DNA of 8,461 nucleotides from the NCBI GenBank assembly GCA_903910245.1, contig CAIVYX010000049.1:1-8461 (forward strand), written 5' to 3'. The position numbers and the translations under genes were made by a program. The stretch comes from an uncultured Opitutia bacterium (lineage in GTDB: Bacteria > Verrucomicrobiota > Verrucomicrobiia > Opitutales > UBA953). Shown here piece after piece: positions 1 to 6,383 of the stretch; position 1 is the stretch's first letter, and each line of letters starts with the position of its first letter. The notes beneath the pieces were generated by a model. That model ran no database searches, was not told the origin of the DNA, and saw only the letters and a list, made by a program, of their open reading frames with translations.

Positions 1-1071
1 GTCATCGAATACGGCGTCATCCGCGAGATGGACAGCGCCTACGCCTCGATGCTCAGCGGCGAGATCGACTTCATGCCGATCATGATGCCGCGCTACTGGT
101 ACGGCACCAACGAGAAGAAGGCCTACCAGAACGGCTACCTCACCAAGGCCCAGTTCTTCAACGATATCCCCCGCCCTCCCTACGGACTCTACCTGAACAC
201 GCAGAAGCCGCTCCTCTCCGACCTCGACGTGCGCGTTGGGCTGCAGCACGCCACCGACTTCCAGCGCGTCATCGACGGCTTCTATCGCGGCGACTACGAA
301 CGCCTTAACCAGTTCAGCGAAGGCCTGGGGAAGTTCACCGACCCCTCCATCCGCCCGCGGCGCTACTCGCCCGAGCTCGCCCGTGCCGCCTTTGCCAAGG
401 CCGGCTTCACCCAGGTCGGCCCCGACGGCATCCTCATGAACGCCGCAGGCGAACGCCTTTCCTTCCGCCTCACCTTCGACACCTCCGATCGCCGCAAGTA
501 TCTCGCGACCCTCGTCGAATCCGCCCGTCGCTGCGGCGTCGAATATCGCCCCGAGACGCTCGAGCACACGACCATGTACCGCAAGGTCATGGAAAAGAAC
601 CATGATATCGTCTTCTGGGCCTGGTCGGTCTCCGGCCGCATCCCCGCCCTCTGGGAATCGCACCACACCGACAACGCCGTCGAGAAACTGGCCGACGGAC
701 GCAAGGTGCCGAAACGCCAGACGAATAATATCACTGGCATCGACGACCCTGCGCTCTCCAAGATTATTGATCAGTTCCGCAACGCCACCGAGGAGACCGA
801 GATGATCAAGCTGTCTTTCGCGATGCAGCACCGCATCCACGACCTCGCCGACTTCATTCCGGGATTCAAAGTACCGGGCTACCGCATCGCCCACTGGGAT
901 TGGGTCAAGTTCCCGACAGGCTTCGACGTCCGCTCGGCCGAAGACCCGGGCCAGTACGGCCTCTTTTGGCTCGACCCCAAGCAACGCGAGGTCGACCTCA
1001 AGGATTTCCTCGACGGCAAGGTGCGCGGCGCGCCGAAGACGGTCATCGAAGACCGCTGGCGCACCGAATGA
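1..1071 (+). CDS. ABC transporter substrate-binding protein, SBP family 5, YejA-like (5' partial)
   Basis: The reading frame is open from base 1, so the N-terminus, including the signal peptide, lies outside the window; about 356 residues remain, against roughly 600 in full-length YejA-type proteins. The visible part matches the second half of the SBP_bac_5 fold: a segment ending YLNTQKPLLSDLDVRVGLQH, the usual 'N...P..D.RVR.A' strand-helix, then TDFQRVIDGFYRGDYER, which resembles the 'FDFEWMNKALFYNAW' region of E. coli YejA as I recall it. The C-terminal run with YGLFWLDPKQRE is also YejA-like rather than DppA- or OppA-like. The family captures oligopeptides or modified peptides (microcin C in E. 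coli) in the periplasm for an ABC importer. The two ATPase genes immediately downstream support that role. The actual ligand cannot be read from the sequence. Family assignment is confident; the Yej subgroup is an inference from remembered sequence. Confidence 0.88.
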   Translation, partial: VIEYGVIREMDSAYASMLSGEIDFMPIMMPRYWYGTNEKKAYQNGYLTKAQFFNDIPRPPYGLYLNTQKPLLSDLDVRVGLQHATDFQRVIDGFYRGDYERLNQFSEGLGKFTDPSIRPRRYSPELARAAFAKAGFTQVGPDGILMNAAGERLSFRLTFDTSDRRKYLATLVESARRCGVEYRPETLEHTTMYRKVMEKNHDIVFWAWSVSGRIPALWESHHTDNAVEKLADGRKVPKRQTNNITGIDDPALSKIIDQFRNATEETEMIKLSFAMQHRIHDLADFIPGFKVPGYRIAHWDWVKFPTGFDVRSAEDPGQYGLFWLDPKQREVDLKDFLDGKVRGAPKTVIEDRWRTE

Positions 1072-1107
1072 CCGCCGTTCTTCCTTTCCCTTCGCCACCG
1101 CCCGACC

Positions 1108-1113
1108 TATGTT
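1108..1113 (+). promoter_or_regulatory. possible -10 element of a short-leader promoter
   Basis: TATGTT lies 7 bases before the preferred ATG at 1121, in the only sizeable gap (49 bases) of the upstream gene chain. If used, transcription would begin almost at the start codon, giving a leaderless or very short-leader mRNA for the ATPase-exosortase-glgA genes. The region before it is pyrimidine-rich and shows no convincing -35 box. A similar TAATGTTGCC string precedes lipA. The resemblance may be chance, so this is a weak call. Confidence 0.22.
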
Positions 1114-1120
1114 GCCGACC

Positions 1121-1966
1121 ATGTCCGCCGAGCCCCTCCTGAAAGTCCAGGATCTCTGCGTCACCTTCCGCACCGGTGACCGTGCGACCATCGCCGCCCA
1201 AGGCGTGAGCTACGAGCTCGCCGCCGGCGAAGTCCTCGCAATTGTCGGCGAATCCGGCTCCGGTAAGTCCGTCTCCGCCCTGGCACTCACGCGCCTCCTT
1301 CCGCCTGAGCCTTCCTGTACCCTGTCCGGTTCAGTGAAACTGGCTGGCGTCGAACTGCTCGGCCTCCCCGAGGATAAGCTCGCCAAAGTTCGCGGTGGCT
1401 CAATCGCCTACATCTTCCAGGAACCCGGCACCTCCCTGAATCCAGTCTACACGATCGGCTTCCAGATCGGCGAGGCCGTCGCCCTCCACCGCCCTGAGGT
1501 CAAAGATGTCAACGCGGAGGTCATCCGCTCCCTCGCCGAGGTCCACATCCACGACCCCGAACGCGTTGCGAACCAATACCCACACGAGCTCTCCGGCGGC
1601 ATGCAACAGCGTGCGATGATCGCCATGGCGCTGGCGTGCAACCCACAGATCCTCGTGGCCGACGAGCCCACCACCGCTCTCGACGTGACCATTCAAAAGG
1701 AAATCATGGATCTTCTCGCCCGCCTCCGTCGTGAGCGCGGCATGAGCATTGTCCTCATCACCCACAATTTCGGCATCATTGCGAACTTCGCCGATAAGGT
1801 GGCGGTGATGTGGAAAGGCAGCATCGTCGAGTCCGGCCCAGTCGAGCAGATCATGCGCACTCAGTCACACCCCTACACTAAGGCCTTGATTGCCTGCATC
1901 CCACGCCTCGGCCAGCGACGCCGGCGCCTCACCACCTTGTCCGACGAACTCAGGGTCTCCCGATGA
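1121..1966 (+). CDS. peptide ABC transporter ATP-binding protein (DppD/OppD type; N-terminal YejF-half equivalent)
   Basis: This ATPase subunit powers peptide import and acts at the inner face of the membrane, probably as a heterodimer with the next gene product. All nucleotide-binding motifs are present, numbered from the ATG at 1121: Walker A GESGSGKS (43-50), Q-loop FQEP (about 99-102), signature LSGGMQQR (157-164), Walker B ILVADEP (177-183) and the H-loop histidine (about 215). The oligopeptide-transporter C-terminal motif HPYTKAL follows at about 250-256. An ATG at 1109 would add only MLPT; I prefer 1121 because MSAEPLLKVQDL is the normal N-terminus of the family. The protein (281 aa) is shorter than typical DppD (about 325) and stops after RLTTLSDELRVSR, before the cysteine-rich CpFapRC-like segment. 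It ends in an ATGA overlap with the next gene. The substrate is unknown. Confidence 0.93.
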   Translation: MSAEPLLKVQDLCVTFRTGDRATIAAQGVSYELAAGEVLAIVGESGSGKSVSALALTRLLPPEPSCTLSGSVKLAGVELLGLPEDKLAKVRGGSIAYIFQEPGTSLNPVYTIGFQIGEAVALHRPEVKDVNAEVIRSLAEVHIHDPERVANQYPHELSGGMQQRAMIAMALACNPQILVADEPTTALDVTIQKEIMDLLARLRRERGMSIVLITHNFGIIANFADKVAVMWKGSIVESGPVEQIMRTQSHPYTKALIACIPRLGQRRRRLTTLSDELRVSR

Positions 1967-2754
1967 GCGACAACCTCCTCGAAGTCAGCGACCTTTCCGT
2001 CCACTACCCCGGCCGTGCCGCCTGGTTCTTCCAGAAAGCCAAACCCAAGAAGGCCGTGGACGGCATCTCCTTCGTTGTGCCGAAGGGCAAGACCGTCGGA
2101 CTCGTCGGCGAATCCGGCTCGGGTAAGACGACCACCGGCCGCGCGATCGTGAAGCTCGCGCCGCTGACCGCTGGCAAGATTCTCTACCAAGGCGTGGATA
2201 TCGGCGTCCTCTCCAACTCCGCCTTCCTTCCGTGGCGTAAGAAGATCCAGATGATCTTCCAGGACCCTTACAACTCACTCAATCCGCGCGCCGACATCCT
2301 GAGTATTCTCTCCGAGCCACTTGAAATCCACTTCCCGCAGATGACGCGGGAGGACCGCGAAGCCCGCTGCGCGGAGCTCCTCCGCAGCGTCCAGCTCCCA
2401 GCCGAACACCTGCGCCGCTTCCCGCATGAATTCTCCGGCGGTCAGCGCCAGCGCATCGGCATCGCCCGCGCCCTCGCCGTGCAGCCCGAACTCATCATTT
2501 GCGACGAGCCCGTCTCGGCGCTCGATGTCTCCGTCCAGGCGGAAGTCGTCAACCTCCTCCAGGACCTGCAGGAACAGTTCGGCCTCACCTACCTCTTCGT
2601 CGCCCACGACCTCGCCGTCGTCGAACATGTCAGCGACCACATCCTCGTGATGTCCAAGGGTATGATTGTCGAACAAGGCACGCCGGCCGAGATCCTCGGG
2701 AATCCGCAGCACGACTATACGAAGACGCTGCTGGCCGCGGTGCCCCGGTTCTGA
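1963..2754 (+). CDS. peptide ABC transporter ATP-binding protein (DppF/OppF type; C-terminal YejF-half equivalent)
   Basis: This is the second ATPase of the importer and the probable heterodimer partner of the preceding subunit. Motifs: Walker A GESGSGKT (49-56), Q-loop FQDPYNSLNP (99-108), signature FSGGQRQR (157-164), Walker B LIICDEP (177-183), D-loop SALD (185-188) and H-loop histidine 215. The basic insertion FFQKAKPKKAVDG (22-34) before the first core strand is typical of DppF/OppF. The C-terminus has the family motif HDYTKTLLAAVP (250-261) and then stops, so at 263 aa it is shorter than usual DppF/OppF (about 320-335). Its ATG overlaps the previous stop by 4 bases, and AGGG at 1952-1955 is the only plausible, weak Shine-Dalgarno among the starts in this window. 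The stop shares its A with the next ATG (TGATG). The subunit assignment is firm; the Yej subgroup is inferred from the YejA-like neighbour. Confidence 0.93.
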   Translation: MSDNLLEVSDLSVHYPGRAAWFFQKAKPKKAVDGISFVVPKGKTVGLVGESGSGKTTTGRAIVKLAPLTAGKILYQGVDIGVLSNSAFLPWRKKIQMIFQDPYNSLNPRADILSILSEPLEIHFPQMTREDREARCAELLRSVQLPAEHLRRFPHEFSGGQRQRIGIARALAVQPELIICDEPVSALDVSVQAEVVNLLQDLQEQFGLTYLFVAHDLAVVEHVSDHILVMSKGMIVEQGTPAEILGNPQHDYTKTLLAAVPRF

Positions 2755-3773
2755 TGTCCGCGGAAGCCCAGTCGAAGCTCGACGGTACGACGCGTGGCCT
2801 CGGCCTGCTGCTCATTGGCATGGCCGCGTTCACGACCTGGGATCAGTGGGCCATCTGGAGCACCAAGGACGATTACACCTTCGGCTACCTCGTGCCATTC
2901 TTCTCCGCTTACGTGCTCTGGGATCGCTGGGAGGAGCTCCGTGCCCTGCTAACGGGCGAACAGACCGACGTCGCCGCGCCAACGTCGAAAGGCGTGCTCA
3001 CCCTCGCCCAGCTGCTGGCGTTCGCTTCCCTCGCGCTCTTCGGCTTAGGCGCTGCCGCTCGTGCCATCTTCGGCACCGGCATCGGCCCCACCCTGGCCAT
3101 CTCCTTTGGCTTGGCTGGCGGCGCCCTCACGTTCGCTTTCCTTTCCGTCCGCGGACCGCAGGAGGCCGTTGCGACATCAGCCTCTCGCTGGCGAGCCGTC
3201 GGGCTGCTCCTCTTTCCCGCCGGCGTCTGGCTGATCTCTGGCCCTTTCCTCTTCCTCGTCGACAATCAGATCAAGGGCGAGCTACTCACCAACGTGACGG
3301 AAATCGTCTCCGGCATCCTGCGTGCCAACGATCACGCCATCCGCGTCAGCGGTAATACGATCATCTTCCCCAACGGTGATGCGGTCGGCGTAGCGGAGGC
3401 CTGCTCGGGCATCCGTTCGCTCTCGGCCTGCGTCTTTGCTGGCGCCTTCCTCGGCGCGGTCTTCCTCGAAGGCGGCTTCCCGGGCGCGCTACTCCGTCGC
3501 ATCGCGATGATCAGCTTGGCCGGCTTCACCGCCATCCTGCTGAACATCGGCCGTAACACCACCCTCACCTTCCACGCGCTGCACCACGGATCGAAATCGC
3601 TGGAACGCGACTTCGCCGGAGTCGAGCACGGCCAAGCCGGCTTCTCCTCGTTCGGCACCGTCCATGATTTGGCTGGCAATGTCGCCATGGTCGCCGCCTT
3701 GATTATCCTCGTGGCCTTCGTCCCGTTGCTCAACCGACTCGGACGCCGCCGCGACAACCGCCCTTCCGCATGA
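2754..3773 (+). CDS. exosortase/archaeosortase family transpeptidase
   Basis: Exosortases are polytopic inner-membrane cysteine transpeptidases that recognise PEP-CTERM-like C-terminal tripartite signals on exported proteins. The 339-residue product is hydrophobic, with about eight likely membrane segments (approximately 12-28, 42-57, 81-105, 111-132, 147-169, 219-240, 247-265 and 306-326). The family's catalytic set is intact: Cys217 in VAEACSGIRSL, Arg267 in LLNIGRNTTL and His304 in TVHDLAGN. The ATG at 2754 overlaps the previous stop (TGATG); the open frame runs further upstream to 2499, but that stretch is only a shadow of the ATPase gene. There is no room for a fused EpsI domain. Target proteins with a sorting tail are not encoded in the window, so which signal subtype it serves is unknown. 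Its stop overlaps the glgA start (ATGA). Family call is confident; subtype is not assigned. Confidence 0.92.
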   Translation: MSAEAQSKLDGTTRGLGLLLIGMAAFTTWDQWAIWSTKDDYTFGYLVPFFSAYVLWDRWEELRALLTGEQTDVAAPTSKGVLTLAQLLAFASLALFGLGAAARAIFGTGIGPTLAISFGLAGGALTFAFLSVRGPQEAVATSASRWRAVGLLLFPAGVWLISGPFLFLVDNQIKGELLTNVTEIVSGILRANDHAIRVSGNTIIFPNGDAVGVAEACSGIRSLSACVFAGAFLGAVFLEGGFPGALLRRIAMISLAGFTAILLNIGRNTTLTFHALHHGSKSLERDFAGVEHGQAGFSSFGTVHDLAGNVAMVAALIILVAFVPLLNRLGRRRDNRPSA

Positions 3774-5194
3774 GAATCCTTTTCGTGACCCCCGAGCTAG
3801 CGCCCTGGTCCAAGGCCGGCGGCCTCGGCGATGCCACCGTGGCGCTGGGGAAGGCTTTGGCCGCTAAGGGTCACGACGTCCGCGCGGTGACGCCCCTGTA
3901 CGGCTCCGTCCCCGGTCGCGAGAAGATGGGCACGCTCATCGAGTCGCTCAAGGTCGACGTGAACGGCGACGCCCGCAAAGCCGGCTGCCGCATCCGTACG
4001 CTTCAGGTCTCGCCGAACTTCGAGGCCTGGTTCGTCGAACACGAAGATTTCTACGGGGCCCGCGAAATCTATCCGGCGCGGGACGATGCCGGCGAACGCG
4101 CCGCCTTCTACGGACGTGCCGCTCTGGACGCATGCCTGACGACCAGCTGGATCCCGGACGTCATCCATTGCCACGACTGGACCGCTGGCCTCGTGCCCGT
4201 TCTCCTGAATACCACGCTCAAGCAGTCCGCCCTCGGCCAGGCGAAGACCGTCATCTCTATTCATAACCTGCAGCACCAAGGCCTCTATCCCAAGCGGATT
4301 ATGGCCTACCTCGGTCTACCCGCATTCCTCTGGAGTCCGCAGGAACTCGAGTGCCTTGGCGGCGTCAACTTCCTCAAGGGTGGCATCCTCCACGCCGCCA
4401 AGGTCATCACCGTCAGCCCGACTTACGCCAAGGAAATCCTCACCCCGGCCTTCGGCTACGGACTGGACGATGTCGTGCGTCGCCGCGCGGGCGACCTGCG
4501 GGGCATCCTCAACGGCGTCGACCGCGACGAGTGGAACCCCGAGGCCGACGAGCATATCGCCGCCGCGTTCTCGGCCAAGAAGCCCGCGGGCAAGGCCGAG
4601 TGCAAGACCGCCCTCCTGCGCGAACTCAACCTCGCTACCAATCGTGACGTTCCGCTCGTCGGCGTCGTCTCGCGCCTCTGGGAACAGAAGGGCCTAGACC
4701 TCGCCGTCAGCGTGCTCCCGAAATTCCTGCGCGAAGGCAGCTTGCAGTTCGTGCTCCTCGGCAGCGGTGACGCCTGGTTGGAAAATGAGTTCAAGCGACT
4801 CGCCGTCGACTTCCCCGAGCTCTGCGCCGTCCGCATCGGCTACGACAACGGACTCTCCCACCGGATTGAGGCAGGGTGTGATTTCTTCTTGATGCCCAGC
4901 CGCTTCGAACCGTGCGGCCTGAACCAAATGTATTCGATGGCCTATGGCACTCTCCCGATTGTTCGAGCCACCGGCGGCTTGGCCGACACCGTGCGCGGCT
5001 GGGACGGAAAGAAGCAAGGCACCGGGATTATTTTTGAGCATGCGGACCAAGGCGGCATCGAATGGGCCCTCAACCGGGCGCTGGAACTTTATCAGCACCC
5101 TGCGACCTATAAGTCACTGCAGAAGACCGCGATGGCGTCGGAGTTCAGTTGGGCGAAGTCGGCCGAAGCCCATCTCGAGTGTTACCTCAGTTAA
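3770..5194 (+). CDS. glgA: glycogen synthase (ADP-glucose, GT5)
   Basis: The enzyme transfers glucose from ADP-glucose to the non-reducing end of alpha-1,4-glucans in glycogen synthesis and is cytosolic. The 474-residue length matches E. coli GlgA (477). Visible GT5/GT-B features: N-terminal KAGGLGD (15-21) for nucleotide-sugar binding, HDWTAGLVP (135-143), SIHNLQHQG (163-171), SRLWEQKG (301-308) with Arg302 and Lys307 at the positions of the substrate phosphate-contacting pair, and PSRFEPCGLNQMYSM (376-390) with the conserved Glu380, followed by TGGLADTV (401-408). The C-terminal FSWAKSA is the usual closing helix. The start MRILFVTPELAPWSKAGG is the canonical N-terminus, and its ATG overlaps the exosortase stop by 4 bases. 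No other glg gene is in the window. No hairpin follows the stop closely; the first terminator downstream is at 5408. Confidence 0.97.
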   Translation: MRILFVTPELAPWSKAGGLGDATVALGKALAAKGHDVRAVTPLYGSVPGREKMGTLIESLKVDVNGDARKAGCRIRTLQVSPNFEAWFVEHEDFYGAREIYPARDDAGERAAFYGRAALDACLTTSWIPDVIHCHDWTAGLVPVLLNTTLKQSALGQAKTVISIHNLQHQGLYPKRIMAYLGLPAFLWSPQELECLGGVNFLKGGILHAAKVITVSPTYAKEILTPAFGYGLDDVVRRRAGDLRGILNGVDRDEWNPEADEHIAAAFSAKKPAGKAECKTALLRELNLATNRDVPLVGVVSRLWEQKGLDLAVSVLPKFLREGSLQFVLLGSGDAWLENEFKRLAVDFPELCAVRIGYDNGLSHRIEAGCDFFLMPSRFEPCGLNQMYSMAYGTLPIVRATGGLADTVRGWDGKKQGTGIIFEHADQGGIEWALNRALELYQHPATYKSLQKTAMASEFSWAKSAEAHLECYLS

Positions 5195-5218
5195 GACAGT
5201 GATTCAGGCTTAAAATAA

Positions 5219-5395
5219 AGCATCACCGGCAAGAACTCCGCCGACAAAGACGAAGATGTCGCGATCAGACTTTCCTACCCGATCTTGGGCTTCACCAGCA
5301 CTCTGTCCTATTCGAACGGTGGCGGCACCTTCGCTGGCGCCAACGAAGCTGCCACGGCAGTCACGCTGAGGAAGACCTTCCAAGGTCTGAGCTAA
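5219..5395 (+). pseudogene. 3' remnant of an outer-membrane beta-barrel (porin-like) gene
   Basis: A 58-codon frame follows an in-frame TAA (5216-5218) and ends at TAA 5393-5395. It has no ATG, GTG or suitably placed TTG start, so it cannot be an intact gene as it stands. Its product looks coding rather than random: alternating-residue strands VAIRLSYP (14-21), GFTSTLSYS (24-32) and TAVTLRKTF (46-54) are separated by a Gly/Asn turn SNGGGTFAGAN (32-42), as in the last hairpins of outer-membrane barrels. The near-terminal 'K-T-F' recalls the C-terminal aromatic of such proteins, and the overall style recalls TorF-like putative porins; that subfamily is a guess. A terminator begins 13 bases after the stop, as expected at a true gene end. 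The upstream part appears to have been deleted, with the break just before 5219 next to glgA. Confidence 0.55.
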
Positions 5396-5407
5396 AACTC
5401 CTAGCAA

Positions 5408-5450
5408 AAGGGGTGCTTTCCTAAAGGGAGAGCACCCCTTCTTCTTTGTT
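5408..5450 (+). terminator. rho-independent terminator
   Basis: A perfect 10-bp stem pairs AAGGGGTGCT (5408-5417) with AGCACCCCTT (5431-5440) around a 13-base loop, part of which (TTCC with GGGA) can extend the stem with a wobble pair. A T-rich tract, TTCTTCTTTGTT, follows at 5439-5450. It sits just after the barrel-gene remnant and before lipA, and it is the first terminator seen after glgA, so it probably now ends transcripts of the upstream gene chain. The reverse strand has only a short T run (CTTTTGC), so termination is mainly in the + direction. Confidence 0.88.
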
Positions 5451-5453
5451 GGG

Positions 5454-5480
5454 TTGAAAAACGCCCCGGGACAGTAATGT
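5454..5480 (+). promoter_or_regulatory. possible lipA promoter
   Basis: TTGAAA (5454-5459) and TAATGT (5475-5480) resemble sigma-70 -35 and -10 boxes, but the spacer is only 15 bases. They lie between the terminator and the lipA ATG at 5493, where a promoter is needed. The -10 ends 12 bases before the ATG, so the leader would be about 6 bases with no room for a Shine-Dalgarno sequence. Position supports the call more than the match does. Confidence 0.35.
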
Positions 5481-5492
5481 TGCCCTTCCTCC

Positions 5493-6380
5493 ATGATCGA
5501 GTCCGCCCGCAAACCTGACTGGCTCCGTGCCAAGCTCCCCAGCGGCCCGGACTTCCTGGAAACCAAAAGGAACGTCGACGAGCATAAGCTACACACGGTC
5601 TGCCAGTCCGCGCAGTGCCCCAACATGGGCGAATGCTGGTCCCGCGGCAGCGCGACGGTGATGATCCTCGGCAATGTCTGCACACGCTCGTGTACCTTCT
5701 GCGCCGTGCTCTCCGGCCGGCCTAGCGAACTCGACCTCGGCGAACCCGCCCGCGTGGCCGAGTCCATCGCCCTGATGAACCTCAAGCACGTGGTCATCAC
5801 CTCCGTCGCCCGCGACGACCTCAAGGATGGCGGCGCCTCCGTCTGGGCCGCGACCGTCCGCGCCACCCGTAATCGTTGCCCGAATACCACCATCGAAGTC
5901 CTGCCGGCCGACTTCCGCGGAGAACAGGAGCACCTCGACACGCTCCTCGACGCGCGCCCCGACATCCTCAACCATAATCTCGAGACGGTCGAACGCCTCC
6001 AGCGCCCGATTCGCAAGACCGCCCGCTACGACCGTTCCTTCTGGGTGCTCAAACACGCCAAATCCCGCGACTTCATCACGAAGACTGGCATCATGCTCGG
6101 CATCGGAGAGCAGAAGGAAGAAGTCGCCCAGGTCATCCGCGACATCGCCGCTGCCGACGTTGATATCCTGACCATTGGCCAGTATCTCTCGCCCAGCAAG
6201 GAACACGCGCCCATCGACCGCTGGGTGACACCCGATGAATTTGCCGAGTGGAAAACCTTTGCGCTCGCCGCCGGCGTCAAGCACGTCGAGTCCGGACCCT
6301 TGGTACGCTCCTCCTATCGCGCTGACGAACAAGTCGTGAAGTTCAGCCTGATGGATCGCCGCCAGCGACCCGCCCGCTAA
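5493..6380 (+). CDS. lipA: lipoyl synthase (radical SAM)
   Basis: LipA inserts two sulfur atoms into the octanoyl chain on the lipoyl domains of 2-oxoacid dehydrogenases and the glycine-cleavage H protein, using S-adenosylmethionine. The 295-residue product has both diagnostic cysteine sets: the auxiliary-cluster CX4CX5C at Cys37, Cys42 and Cys48 (CQSAQCPNMGEC) and the radical-SAM CX3CX2C at Cys63, Cys67 and Cys70 (CTRSCTFC). The C-terminal RSSY (272-275), which supplies the serine ligand of the auxiliary cluster, is intact, as are NHNLETV (160-166) and KTGIMLGIGE (197-206). The start RKPDWLRAKLPSG is the usual LipA N-terminus, so ATG 5493 is secure even though no Shine-Dalgarno precedes it. 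The octanoyltransferase gene lipB is not in the window. The helicase gene follows after 3 bases, suggesting an operon. Confidence 0.98.
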   Translation: MIESARKPDWLRAKLPSGPDFLETKRNVDEHKLHTVCQSAQCPNMGECWSRGSATVMILGNVCTRSCTFCAVLSGRPSELDLGEPARVAESIALMNLKHVVITSVARDDLKDGGASVWAATVRATRNRCPNTTIEVLPADFRGEQEHLDTLLDARPDILNHNLETVERLQRPIRKTARYDRSFWVLKHAKSRDFITKTGIMLGIGEQKEEVAQVIRDIAAADVDILTIGQYLSPSKEHAPIDRWVTPDEFAEWKTFALAAGVKHVESGPLVRSSYRADEQVVKFSLMDRRQRPAR

Positions 6381-6383
6381 CCC

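Noticed and set aside
1109..1120. Alternative ATG at 1109 for the first ATPase
   Set aside because: It adds only four residues with no family counterpart and overlaps the possible -10 element; ATG 1121 gives the normal N-terminus.
1243..2127. Near-identical GTCGGCGAATCCGGCTC strings in the two ATPase genes
   Set aside because: Both encode the Walker A VGESGS; the similarity is explained by protein conservation and shared codon preference, not a mobile repeat.
2499..2753. Upstream extension of the exosortase frame
   Set aside because: It overlaps the second ATPase through its Walker B and H-loop region, is Arg/Pro-rich and is not exosortase-like; the ATG at 2754 with a TGATG overlap is the proper start.
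5210..6016. Reverse-strand open frame running from lipA through the intergenic region
   Set aside because: It passes through the terminator hairpin and the barrel remnant, and its product is Arg/Ser-rich without domains.
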